Shown: piece by piece, positions 11,300 to 22,546 of the stretch
Layout of the letters: every line of letters begins with the position of its first letter
Position numbering within the stretch: position 1 is the stretch's first letter
Assembly (NCBI GenBank): GCA_964058845.1
Contig: CAXKVR010000377.1
Coordinates: 1-46,847 of the forward strand
Reading direction: 5' to 3'
DNA length: 46,847 nucleotides
Source: Carex sylvatica
Lineage: Eukaryota; Streptophyta; Magnoliopsida; Poales; Cyperaceae
The notes under the pieces: model-generated
What the model was told of the DNA's origin: nothing
The model's input: only the letters and a program-made list of their open reading frames with translations
The model's database searches: none
Made by a program: the position numbers and the translations under genes

Positions 11300-12968
11300 T
11301 TATCTGATCAGACAGTCATGATCCAAACATAAATTTTCTATTACCTCAGAGGACTTGGGTCCCATGAAACGGCTCGGTGGGCCCCAGTTTTGGTTTCAAT
11401 AGACGGTTAATTTGTGCAGGATTACTTTTTGGCTGCTCACTGCTCAAGTGCTCAGTGCTTGCAAAGGCCAAAGTATTTATTTTTGGGTGTTCTAGAAGTG
11501 CAATAGTATTATGTCCGTTTCTCAGGTGCCATTTCGTGTCGTTACCAACTTCCCGGATTAATTAATAAATGAAGGATAAGGTCAGCAATAGCTCCTCCTT
11601 CCTCTTTATATCGTATAATTCAATATATATAAAATTATTCTGTCACTACTTGAATATCTACATCATCGTATATCATATTAATATCTAATCTATATAATTT
11701 AAAATACGGTGGAAATCCAGACCAACGCCTACATCATTGCTTCTGAATTGTTCGATTGGGTTGAGATTAGTGCTGGACTCAAATCAAAAGGCTAAGATTT
11801 GCGCGGGTTCTCTTCCTTTTGAATTACAACGGACCAAAATTTACATATCTAAACGGGCTATTGAACTTAGAGGTGCACAATGACTCGAAACTCAGTTTGA
11901 AATCAATTCAGATTAAATATAATGCTTCATTTCTACTTAAAATGACTACCGTCACGATTATTGATGTCATTTGAGATCGTATTATAACAGTCAAAACTTA
12001 GATCCAATTAAAACCACAATAAATTACCTGTATTTCCTCTTTAATATTACAGATTTGCTTTAACATTTTAATTAAAAACCAGTGGAACAAAGATATCTCG
12101 AATCTCAGTGATCTCATAATTAATTGCATGAATTAAATATCATCATAACCGACCGATATGCCTCCAGCCCTACGAATCGCTGGAAGCCAATGCCATTAAT
12201 AAGTTAAAATATATATTACGTGACAAATCACGCAATGTTTTGTGTTTAAAATCATTCTTTTTTGGTCCTTGCATTTCAGCAACATCTTTGTTTTTCTTAA
12301 GAAATATTTTTTGAACGGTTCCTCTCGTTTATTACAACTAGTCATAATCTCCATCTAATCTTTTCAATCATCTCAAAAATATTTTTCCTTGGGGAAAATG
12401 TCAAATCTTTTAATTTCAGCAATATTCCAGCTAAATCTATTCAAATTAGCTTCTATTTAAATTACTGAAATAATAAATATAACCTCGCATTTTTTTCCTT
12501 TCAATTGAAGTATGCTGCCCAGTACCGAAAATATCAAAAAGAGAATCCGCATTCATATAACCTAATACAGAATAGGAAATAATTAATTAAATAGACTGGA
12601 TAATTTTTATTACGAGAGCTAGCCTTAACATAAGCACCAGTCCATGACAGGCTTTAACCTGACATCTTTGAACTAAATAAGGAACCAAATTGTATTTATA
12701 TTTTTGTTTGAACATTAAGGTGACATCACCATCACGTGAGAAACGTTTAGAAAATGAAGGCCTTCTTCATTTGATCCAGATTCTGGGGACCATGCATATA
12801 TCGCTCATTCTAAATTAATTCTGAAACAAATTATCGGATTCAATTAACAATTAAAACAATGCAATAGGAATGACTACCATTTCTCTTTAGAACGTAGCAT
12901 TTATACGCTATAAATCGAGCGATCGTTCAAATCAACTTTTATAATCAAATATATTGTATGAAATTAAT
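11300..12968. other. Upstream intergenic region of the CYP78A gene
   Basis: No gene or RNA gene recognised. A slightly GC-richer stretch at 11360-11570 contains a 62-codon open frame with no recognisable domain. The remainder is ordinary AT-rich spacer that probably includes distal regulatory sequence of the P450 gene downstream. Confidence 0.4.
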
Positions 12969-12977
12969 CCTCCAATA

Positions 12978-13368
12978 GAGGAGGAATTAAGTTACAATAA
13001 ATTTTGAGTTATAACAAGTTATCACAATTATTTTTTACATTTTTAAATTTTAAATTATCGATCCAAACCGTTAGATATGATCTCTACAATCAAATGTGTT
13101 TGGAGACCAAATTTTACTCTCTTTATTGATTTTTTTTACTATTTATTAAGATGGATACAAAAACTAATCAAATTCAGACCATTGAATTTTGTACCCATCT
13201 TAATAAATAGTTAAAAAAAATTTAAAATATAAAATTTGATTTGAAAATATATTTTATTGTAAAGATCATGTTCAATAATTTGAATTAACAATTTCAATTT
13301 TGAAAATATAAAAAATAATTATGATAACTTATTTTAACTCAAAAATTATTGTAACTTGATACTCACTT
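12978..13368. mobile_element. MITE, 391 bp, in the CYP78A promoter
   Basis: The left end GAGGAGGAATTAAGTTACAA and the right end (TTATTGTAACTTGATACTC) are inverted complements. The two halves pair over most of their length, meeting at about 13150-13205 around mirrored TTTATTAAGATGG..ACAAAA and TTTTGTACCCATCTTAATAAA. It is a close relative of the element at 42765-43119, sharing the termini and the GGAGACCAAATTTTA core. The flanking 9-mers are not convincingly alike, so the target duplication has decayed or the ends are slightly off. Confidence 0.75.
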
Positions 13369-13406
13369 AATTTCATAAACTTTCCCGATTTACCCCCGAC
13401 CCCCAC

Positions 13407-13413
13407 TATAAAT
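13407..13413 (+). promoter_or_regulatory. TATA box of the CYP78A gene
   Basis: TATAAAT sits 94 bp before the ATG in a locally C-rich, non-AT background, followed by a CT-rich leader (CTCTCTCC, TCTCTCTCTTT) typical of plant 5' UTRs. The right end of a MITE lies 38 bp upstream of it. Confidence 0.65.
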
Positions 13414-13500
13414 TGACTCTACCTAGTCTGCTCTCTCCTCACACCACTTCAAAGTCTGAAATCCTACCTCTCTTTCCCTATCTCTCTCTTTAACGCCACC

Positions 13501-15655
13501 ATGGCACTCGCAACTGGTTGTACCGATTCCAGCTGGTGGATTTTCACTGTACCGGCTTTTCTGGGCAGCGAAGTCCTCGCCGATCACTCTCTGATCATAT
13601 TTTCTCTTTTCATTGCGTCCATTTCAGCGGTTATTCTCGCCTGGGCTGTTTCCTCTGGTGGTCCCGCCTGGACCAATGGTCGTTCCAACAGAGGTTCCAC
13701 CAGGATCCCCGGGCCGCGTGGCATCCCCTTGTTCGGTAGCATCTTCTCGCTCACTCAGGGCCTACCACACCGCACATTAGCACAATTATCCCGATCAATG
13801 AAAGCAACTCAACTGATGGCATTCTCCATTGGTTCAACTCCTGCTGTTGTTTCATCTGATCCGATGGTCGCAAAAGAGATCCTTACTCACCCTAATTTTG
13901 CTGATCGGCCGCTGAAACGATCAGCACGTGAGCTGATGTTTGCGCGGGCCATTGGCTTTGCACCAAATGGTACATACTGGCGCATGCTTAGACGGATTGC
14001 TTCGACACACCTCTTTGCACCACGTCGACTTGCAGCTCATGAATCCGGCCGGCAGCTCGACTGCAACACAATGCTTGCTGGAATTGAATTAGAAATGACA
14101 TGTACTGGTTCGGTGAAGCTGCGACACCACCTGCAGGGTGCCGCACTGAATAATATCATGGGCAGTGTTTTTGGCAAATGCTACGATCTGTCAGAGGAAT
14201 GTACCGATGCTGAGGTCTTGAAGCAGATGGTCCGAGAAGGTTTTGAACTGTTGGGGGCGTTCAACTGGTCAGATCACCTCCCATGGCTAGCGAAGTTCTA
14301 CGACCCGTCACAAGTTGAGAAAAGGTGCGCTGATCTGGTACAACGTGTCAGAAAGCTCGTTTCTAAGATCATTGATGAGCACAGGAAGGTTGGCAATGGA
14401 AATGCGGTGCAGTTATGTGACAAGGCTGACTTTGTGGCTGTGTTACTTTCACTTGAAGGAGATGACAAGTTGAGTGAAGATGATATGGTTGCGGTTCTTT
14501 GGGTATGTTGCTCTATACTATTTTTTTTTTATGCCACTTTTTCTCATGCGAGATGAGTTTAGTTATCTTATGAAAGGTTTTGGATTATGGGTTCAGTTTT
14601 TTTTTCATTGAGCCAACGTCATCACTTCCGTGTTTACTTTAAATTATTATTATTATTTAAAAAAAAAGAGACTAGTATCTCATTTCATATTACTGAAATA
14701 GTTATAATTACAACGTCCACAGCTTTACTTGATAGTTTACTTTAAATATATACGGCAATTTTTATTTTATAATGGTGCTTTCAAATTTCGAGTCACATGG
14801 GATATGAAACCTGAAGCATTAATTAGTAACAAACCTCCTAAAACACCGGCGACCTTCTGAAACACCGTGAACCCTGAAACGGTTTTTTTGATAGGTTATC
14901 ATATAAGTTACATGCGAATTTCTTTTTCTCACGCAGCAACCATTGGTACTCTTTTTATTAAAATAACATAATTGCTACATTCATGCATTTAAGTTCTATA
15001 TCATTCTAATAACGTTTTTTTCTTCTAATGTACACAGGAGATGATCTTTCGTGGAACTGACACAACGGCACTTCTGACCGAGTGGGCCATGGCCGAGCTG
15101 ATCCTCCACCCGACCATTCAATCCAAGCTCCGAGCTGAGATCGACTTTGTTGTTGGTTCGAATGGTACAGTCACTGATACTGATGTGGCGCGAATGCCAT
15201 ATCTCCAAGCTGTTGTGAAGGAAACCCTTCGTGTGCATCCACCGGGGCCACTTCTCTCCTGGGCCCGCCTCTCTACTGATGATGTCCAGCTTAGCAACGG
15301 CATGGTTGTTCCAGCTGGCACAACCGCCATGGTCAACATGTGGGCCATCACTCATGACTCCTCTATCTGGCCTAACGCTGACAAGTATGACCCGGTCCGT
15401 TTCATGGTGTCCGAAGGAGGTGCTGACGTGGACATAAGAGGCGGGGACCTCAGGCTTGCACCGTTCGGTGCTGGCCGGCGTGTTTGTCCTGGTAAAAACC
15501 TCGGCATTGTCACAGTCAGTCTCTGGGTTGCTAGGCTTGTGCATCACTTTGAGTGGGGCCCGGCCGACAGTGATCCTGTTGACTTGTCAGAGGTGCTGAA
15601 ACTGTCTTTGGAGATGAAGAAACCACTTGTTGCTGCTGCCATTGCCAGAAATTGA
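13501..15655 (+). CDS. CYP78A: Cytochrome P450, CYP78A subfamily (two exons: 13501-14502, 15038-15655)
   Basis: A 539-residue P450 with exons joined at GG/GTATGT and TACACAG/GA, intron 535 bp, phase 0, between W334 and E335, the usual CYP78A intron site. Features in order: N-terminal membrane anchor about 31-52; proline hinge PGPRG at 70-74; oxygen-binding helix GTDTT at 340-344; ExxR motif ETLR at 396-399; PERF-type YDPVRF at 451-456; haem loop [10 protein letters not shown] at 477-486 with C484 as the iron ligand. The ER-bound family is plant specific and controls organ and seed size (KLUH/PLASTOCHRON1 type); its substrate is not firmly known. The start GCCACCATGGC is a strong plant initiation context. 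All key residues are present, so the gene looks functional. Which CYP78A member it is cannot be decided without alignment. Confidence 0.95.
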
Positions 15656-16140
15656 GTCCGCAATTTCTAGCTTTGTTGTGTGTGGCGATTAATTCTCGAG
15701 TTTGCTTGGTATGATTAAATTAGGATAAGGTTGTTTACATCCCACGGAGGCTCCGATTTTGTTATGATCAGATCAGTAAGATCAGTTTAGGAGTTCTCTT
15801 TACAGTACGTCTCAACTTTGTGTTTTACCTTTTAAGTTCTCTATGTTTTTACTGATGCTTGCTGTTTCTCACGCGTTGTGGTGTTTAATCAGTCCCATCT
15901 TTTTGGTGTGTATCAGTTTATTAAATATAAGGATGTAATAAAAATATAATGTTTGCTTAAGGTAGTTAATTTTTCTTTTGGTTTTTTTCAACTTGATGGT
16001 TGAGATTGAGATTACATGCCACTTGTTCAACAGATGATTCATAGGTTTTTGTTTTGGCTGCTCACAATTGAAAGTAGAAAGAAATGTTGTCAATAAAATA
16101 CATTTAGTGTAAAAAGTAAAAATCACTGAAATAAAAGGAA
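15656..16140. other. 3' flank of the CYP78A gene
   Basis: The T-rich 3' UTR and terminator region; no gene seen. AATAAA-type strings occur, but none is clearly the poly(A) signal. Confidence 0.4.
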
Positions 16141-16592
16141 TTAGCAATGGAGATAGGAGTAGGTCCGATGGGCATTGGACTTACTTTTAGGTTCAATTAA
16201 CTCTATCACCGTATAATTAGCGTTAATATCTGTGCGCACAGAAATTGATAAAAACTCGTACGGATTTTAACACGGAGCGCACGAATCTTGATGCAATTTG
16301 ATGGTCAGATCACCCATCGAACCAAAGTAGGTTCAATGGCCATCGGACCTACTCCGAAGTGATTAGCAATGGAGATAGGAGTAGGTCCGATGGGCATTGG
16401 ACTTACTTTTAGGTTCAATTAACTCTATCACCGTATGATTAGCGTTAATATCTGTGCGCACAGAAATTGATAAAAACTCATACGGATTTCAACACGGAGC
16501 GCACGAATCTTGATGCAATTTGATGGCCAGATCACCCATCGAACCAAAGTAGGTCCAATGGGCATCGGACCTACTCCGAAGTGTTAGCGATG
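16141..16592. mobile_element. Two tandem copies of a ~213-bp MITE sharing 9-bp duplications
   Basis: Copies at 16150-16362 and 16372-16583 are about 97% alike, with a repeat period of 222 bp. Each has inverted ends (GGAGTAGGTCCGATGGGCAT on the left; the right side carries ATGGGCATCGGACCTACTCC or the ATGGCCATCGG variant). Three 9-mers bracket them: TTAGCAATG at 16141-16149 and 16363-16371, and TTAGCGATG at 16584-16592. The pattern fits one 9-bp-duplicating insertion followed by duplication through the flanking repeats, or a second insertion into the same site. Confidence 0.82.
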
Positions 16593-17391
16593 CTATGTTG
16601 TTACATAAAAATTATCTTTTTGTAGTCGCTTGTCTGATAGCAAAACAAAAACGCACAGAATTATTTTTACGTAGGTAAAGAAACGACCACAAGCTGGCTA
16701 GCCGCCTTTTGGCAGTTCAAGGGGCTCTGCAATCTCTGTGCATTGCTGTTTTTGCTACTTGTCTCTGTAGTTCCCAAGGAATACAAGAAAATTGGTATTG
16801 CTCTTCTAAACCCTAGAGAATTCTAAAAGAAAACTGATTTTTACATTGAACTGGGCAATAATATTTTATTACGCAAAACCTTTTGTCTCGTTGACATGAA
16901 AATTAAGTATTTTTTTTCTTCTGTTATATTTCAAAATTCTGCAATCGTCTTCACATTTTATGCGGTTCCATTCCTTCCGCTATTTTGGATAAACTAGAGA
17001 ATTTATCAGTATCTTACTATCTTCTGGTAAAGTCAGGCTTATATATTTTTCTCAATAATAAAACCAATAATGCAGCTGTAGTCCATTTAATATTATAGGC
17101 AGCAGAAATTGTTTCCATTTGTGATAGATATGGACCAGAAACCAAATACATTTATAAATAAAAAAATCAAGTACATAGGAAGAGGAAGAGGCAAGAAATA
17201 AATTGTAATAAAAGCTAACATTTACAATTTAGTTGGATAGCCCCTCGACTATTACACCAATACCGTCATTCTTTCAATGACGAGAAAGAGGGAAGGGAAA
17301 AAAAAAAAAATGAATGTCAAGGTCCTTCCCTAAAAGTTATTTACTGTACCCCCCGGGCCCCCTCCCTGTATCCCAGAGGAAAAAAAAAAAA
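16593..17391. other. Intergenic spacer
   Basis: No gene. Ends with an A-rich tract and a C-rich block (17346-17373). The segment of about 70 bp at 17312-17380 (AATGTCAAGG, CCTTCCCTAAAAG, TGTATCCCAG) has a diverged direct copy at 19253-19312. Confidence 0.4.
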
Positions 17392-17399
17392 ATGTCAAT

Positions 17400-18933
17400 T
17401 AGGGGTGTTAATGGGTACATTACAGGTCGAATGATGGCATTTTTATAGCCATATTCTTCAAAATTGACTTACTCATGCTGTACTCATATTCATTAAAAAT
17501 TAATTTTATTCTACCTTATCCTTACCCTACCTTTTCATATTATCGGTTAACGAAACGATAGCGGGTAAATAACGGATAACGCTAATATAATAATTAGTTT
17601 TATTACATTTTAAAAACTAAACATACAAAATTCATTCATTTCACACATATATATATAATTGCATTTCTAATAAAAAAAATGTGTAATCATTTCCAGCAAA
17701 ATTATTTTTTTATAAACGAAGAAAATTCAAAACAACGAATATGCATATTTCGGTGGGTTGAAAATTAAATTAAATATATATTTAGATTTTATAATTACCA
17801 TATAGGATAACGAGTACGAAATAGTCATTACCCATACTCTTACCCATTTAGTTAGGGCCTGTTCGGCAACATGGGAATTTCGTGGAAATGATAATTTTTA
17901 ATATGGGAATGGGGATTTCAATTTGTCAAAACCAAAGTTATTTAATCCATGAAAAACTTTAGAATATAGGTGTTCGGTAAATGCATGAAATTTTTTTTAG
18001 GATGTTGGTTGTTATTTTTATTTTAATAGAAGATATAATATTATAATTAAAATATATTAAGTGTATTGATACTAATCACTGGTTATGATCAATATAATTG
18101 TATATATAAGATTCTAAAAAAAGTAAATATTTAATTAACTAACAATTTGTAAATCACTGCTAATTAAAATATTTAGTTAATTAAAGAATGAATTAAATTA
18201 TGAAGACATACAATAAACTAACACACACAAAATAAAAAAATATTAAATTAAATCCGAAAGGTAAATCGAATTTTGCGACACGTTTAGAATTAAGGAAATC
18301 AAATTTTAGCTAATTAAAAAGATAAATTAAATATATAATGTTCTTTATTAAACCAATTTAAAACCTACAATTTAATAAAATTAAATTTTACCAATAAGAT
18401 TTTCAAGCAAAAAATTACAATTTACAAAATATTAAAAATAAGTAATTTTATAAAAATATAAATTTGGTGACTTATTAGAAATAAAAAAATTTATCACAAT
18501 AGTGATGCCGCAATTTTATAATAATTTACAAAAAAATTATAACAAAATATTATACACAATTTACAATGGTGATGCCGCAATTTTAATTGATTGTACAAGT
18601 TAATTTTAAATAATCATTGATTAGTACAATTTCATTTATTAATTTGAGTGCTGCCACAAGTTAACATGGGAAAAAAAACGGAGGTGTGAGTGAATTTTTT
18701 TTTTCTCAACAAAAACTAGTGTAAAGAGCATGGTGGGTTTCAAAATGGATACAATAATGGGTATTTTATCAAGCTACCGAACACCACATACCATTATCTC
18801 TATTTTTCTCTGGAATACCCATAGGAAATGGGGCTGCCGAAAAAATACACTAACGAAAAAATAACTTATTCATGCCTTATCGAATACGATACGGATCGAA
18901 TAAATAGTTAAAAATGTACCATTAACACTCCTC
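17400..18933. mobile_element. hAT-like non-autonomous element, 1,534 bp, 8-bp target duplication
   Basis: The left end TAGGGGTGTTAATGGGTAC and the right end GTACCATTAACACTCCTC are near-perfect inverted complements. Flanking ATGTCAAT occurs at 17392-17399 and again at 18934-18941, a perfect 8-bp duplication as hAT elements make. There is no transposase frame. A second element appears nested inside at about 17853-18852: its edge GGGCCTGTTCGGCAAC faces GCTGCCGAAAAAA, but I could not define its duplication. Confidence 0.75.
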
Positions 18934-18941
18934 ATGTCAAT

Positions 18942-19501
18942 GGCATCTTCTACGATCCAAAATCTCTCCCTTCACATATTAAAATGCACAAATTTTAAGA
19001 AGGAATTATTTTTGGAAGGAGATCACCTGCCTCCAGACTGCAGGAATTTTCTACTCCCTCAGTCACTGGAATATAGAGCCAGTCACATTTAATTTTTGAA
19101 CTAGGGGCCTACCAACAGTGACTCTGGAGATAGAAATTTTCTATCTCAAAGGAGTAGAGAATTCGTTTTCATTATTTTTTTCTGTACAAATGAAAGGAAA
19201 ATTTTGAAATCGCAGAGATTGTAGGGATTTTGAAATCGCCGCTGATTTATTTCCAATGTCAATGGCCTTCCCTTAAACTTTCTTATTATACCCCCTCTAT
19301 CCCAGGGGCAAGAGGAGTCCAATCATCCTTTCTCCTTTCATATGTTTTATTATTTCGAGAGGTCGAATATCAAAATCCTTATGTTAATTAACATAGAACC
19401 TTTATACTAATGAATTATAATTGTTGTTGATTTGGTACGATTAATTGAATAAAGAACATATCAACTAGACCAATAAACTGCATCAGCATGACTAAGATCG
19501 G
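18942..19501. other. Intergenic spacer
   Basis: No gene. Contains the second copy (19253-19312) of the ~70-bp repeat also found at 17312-17380. Confidence 0.4.
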
Positions 19502-19511
19502 CCCATTAAAC

Positions 19512-19730
19512 GGAAGCGTATTCTCTGCGGAGTCTTAAGTTGCGGAGCTGTGCAGAATTTTTAATTTGGTCCGTTCGTTTTGATCGGACGGACCAAATCA
19601 GATCTTGTCTAAATTGAAAAAAAAAGAAGCTCCGCACAACTCTGATATAATCCGTCCGATCAAAACAAACAGATCAAATTAAAAACTCTGGATAGCTCCG
19701 CAGCTTAAACTCCGCAGAGGATACGCTTCC
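19512..19730. mobile_element. MITE, 219 bp, perfect 10-bp target duplication
   Basis: The ends GGAAGCGTATTCTCTGCGGAG and CTCCGCAGAGGATACGCTTCC are inverted complements with one mismatch. The arms continue with GCGGAGCT and a GATCGGACGGA-type block. CCCATTAAAC flanks it exactly at 19502-19511 and 19731-19740. A 9-10-bp duplication points to a Mutator-type source transposase. Confidence 0.88.
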
Positions 19731-20082
19731 CCCATTAAACATACTACAGTTTGCTCCGGTGGGGTCACTGGACCCCAAACTTAATCATGCTTAAAATAAT
19801 GAAAAAAAAGAGAATCAAATAAATTTTAACATTCATACGAGGTTGACCCCGTTGGATTCAGAAAAAAAAATGACCCAACTATCTAACAGACTTTAGCTAC
19901 CCCATAATAAAATTCCAATTTATATATCAGGCAAAATTAAACTATAGTGACGGGAACATAAATTCTCAGAGTAGACATGTCTTTGTGGAATTATCAAATT
20001 AATAGAAGTTGCACTTTGAATATATGTTATTTTTAGAGTTTGAAAAGAATTGCAAAATCAAAATATAAGTAACGGCTGTGAC

Positions 20083-20225
20083 GCCGACATTTTTATTTTT
20101 ACTCAAAAAAAAAATGATTTTATTAAAAATAACCACTGTTTTGACTTTTTTTTAAAAATACCCGGCCCGTGGATATTTTTCACGGCCCGACTAAATTAAT
20201 CCGGACCGTGGAAAAATTCCACGGG

Positions 20226-20265
<40 letters not shown>

Positions 20266-21203
20266 ATGTTGTTTGGTTTTAAATATGTTTGAATTGTTAA
20301 GTTGGAGGTTTGTATGAATTTTATTTGAGTGAATTGTTAAGTTAGAGTGCTTCTGAGTCCAACTTTGCACCTCTGGTTAACATAGCAAAATATCTTCAAA
20401 AATCATAAAAATTGACCGACATGCAATCTTGACATCGTAGAACAAGACTGTGAAGTTTCATACAAAATTTAAAAACAGTTCGCGAGATATCATCTCTCAA
20501 ATATTGCCCCAACGACTGAAGGAGTGCTTCTGAGCCCAACTTTGCACCTCTGGTTAACATAACAAAACATCTTCAAAAATCATGAAAATTGACCGACATG
20601 CAGTCTTGACATCTTAGAACAAGACTGTGAAGTTTCATACAAAATCTCAAAACAGATCGCGAAATATCATCTCTAAAAAATTATCTCAACTGCTGAAGAA
20701 GTGCTTCTTAGCCAAACTTTGCACATCTGGTTAACATAGCAAAACATCTTCAAAAATTATGAAAATTGTCCTTCAGCTGTTGGGGTAATTTTTGAGAGAT
20801 GATATCTCGCAATCTGTTTTGAGATTTTGTATGAAACTTCACAGTCTTGTTCTAAGATGTCAAGACTGCATGTCGGTCAATTTTCATGATTTTTGAAGAT
20901 GTTTTGTTATGTTAACCAGAGGTGCAAAGTTGGGCTCAGAAGCACTCCTTCAGTCGTTGAGGCAATATTTGAGAGATGATATCTCGCGAACTGTTTTTAA
21001 ATTTTGTATGAAACTTCACAGTCTTGTTCTACGATGTCAAGATTGCATGTCGGTCAATTTTCATGATTTTTGAAGATATTTTGCTATGTTAACCAGAGGT
21101 GCAAAGTTGGACTCAGAAGCACTCTAACTTAACAATTCATTCAAATAAAATTCATACAAACCTCCAACTTAACAATTCAAACTAATTTAAATCCAAACAA
21201 CAT

Positions 21204-21234
<31 letters not shown>

Positions 21235-21441
21235 TTCTCGGACCGTGGATATTTTCCACGGCCCGGAATAAAAAAATCCAAAAAAAAAAAAAGTCTGGCC
21301 CGTGGAATTTTTTCACGGTCCGGATTAATTTAGTCGGGCCATGGAAAATATCCACGGGTCGGGTATTTTTAAAAATTCGTTTCCAACGTGGTTATTTTTA
21401 ATAAAATCATTTTTTTTTTGGATAAAAATAAAAATGTCGGC
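20083..21441. mobile_element. Foldback element, 1,359 bp, with MULE-like ends and internal 177-bp repeats
   Basis: Almost the whole element is one inverted repeat with its centre near 20770. The ends are GCCGACATTTTTATTTTTA and TAAAAATAAAAATGTCGGC. Next come ATAACC..AC, a hairpin-rich block with CCCGTGGATATTTTTCACGG-type palindromes, then a poly-T (left, ~20229-20259) or poly-A (right, ~21209-21233) run. The arms contain a 177-bp unit (landmark GTGCTTCTGAG at 20348, 20525 and 20702; about 2.4 copies on the left, 2 inverted copies on the right). The outer 60-70 bp resembles the TIR of the MULE at 22547. No 9-bp duplication is evident. Confidence 0.8.
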
Positions 21442-21616
21442 TCTAACTTGTTCAATTTCATGAAAAGAAGAGAGGGGCTAGAACAAATACTTTCAAGACT
21501 ATCTATTTTGAGTAGAACATTTGTGTTTGTCGAAATGCAAAAGAGGACAAATATTCATATGGCTACTTCAAAGAGGGGCTTTCTGTAGGAGGGTTTGATT
21601 CCTGGACTCAGCCTAC

Positions 21617-21777
21617 ATCCTAAACCATAAACCATAAATCCTAAACTCTAAACCCTAAACCCCAAGCTCCAATTGCCCCAGGCCCCAAGCCCCAAGTCCC
21701 AAGCCTCAAGCCCCAAGCCCCAAACCCTAAACCCTAAGGGTTAAACCCTAAACCCTAAGTGTTAAACCCTAAACCCG
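21617..21777 (+). repeat. Interstitial telomere-like tract
   Basis: Repeats of AACCCTA and variants (AACCATA, AACTCTA), a middle block of CCCCAAG-type units, and internal GGGTT inversions. This is the plant telomere heptamer in degenerate form. It lies 176 bp right of the foldback element and about 760 bp left of the MULE's target duplication. Confidence 0.75.
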
Positions 21778-22537
21778 GTCACTAGTTCTTTTGGGCAAGT
21801 TGCTCCTACACAGAAGAAGAGTGAGTAATTAATGTTCCGGACTAACGGATTTAAGATTTGAATCCGATTAATATTAGTCGCAAATTCTTTTTGTTTATTA
21901 CTTTATTATCAGTAGCAAATTTAGGATTATGTAATGCTTGCAATCGTTTTTTTATTTTCATGTTTTGTAGTAATTTCAAATTTACAGCACTTTGGATTAT
22001 CTATTTATATATTGTTCCTTTTGCCATTTTTTTTACTTACAAAAAAAATATTATTTCTTTAACCCACTCTGTCTATATTTACTTTTATTTTGGGGTCCAA
22101 CTTCTTATATATTACTTTTTTATTTGTTTTCTAACTTTTTAATGCTTGAATGATGAGGATCATCTTGATAATCAACAAAAAAAAAAATTAAGTTAAATTC
22201 TTCCAATATTCAATGCTCCTTAGATGGAAGAAAATCTAAAGCCAACTTCTTGAGCGGTAACAAGACACGAGACCATGTTTAGATAACATTAACAAAGTCC
22301 TTCCATTTGACCCCACAATAAAAGCAGACAAGCACTCAACAAGACACCAGCAGCAACTTATAATTTAAAAAGCATACAGATCAGATCTGTGGTGATACTC
22401 TTGGTCCTTTAGAATTTATGTATGTGGAACTATAGAACTAGCTAGGACAATTCTTTATTCTTTGACGGTCTCCATGTGCTCTGTTTGTTATCTAAAATGC
22501 ACGTGTCAAGCAAACACACGGTGCGATTTTGATGCAA
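21778..22537. other. Spacer between the telomere-like tract and the MULE
   Basis: No gene. A 94-codon T-rich open frame at 21858 is low complexity and has no domain. Confidence 0.4.
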
Positions 22538-22546
22538 ACCATCAAC
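22538..22546 (+). repeat. Left 9-bp target-site duplication of the MULE
   Basis: ACCATCAAC, identical to 31872-31880 on the other side of the element. A 9-bp duplication is the mark of Mutator-type transposition. Confidence 0.9.

Larger units (their letters stand above)
8000..11300. mobile_element. Older nested inverted-repeat element (interrupted arms)
   Basis: The left arm (about 8000-8141, continuing after an insertion at 9199-9262) is the imperfect reverse complement of the right arm (about 11070-11300). Matching blocks, read as left arm against complemented right arm, include AATAGATG..AAGCTG, GAAATTACTAT..TTGACAAAT, CAGAGCA..CACTCAC and GTACATAAGA..AATT. The Pack-MULE at 8151-9189 splits the left arm. 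Outer ends and target duplication are not clear, so coordinates are approximate and the superfamily is unknown. Confidence 0.6.

Noticed and set aside
20348..21122. Regular 177-bp repeats as a possible satellite or CRISPR-like array
   Set aside because: Too few copies, arranged as an inverted pair within a TIR-bounded element; no short conserved repeat with unique spacers, and the genome is a plant.
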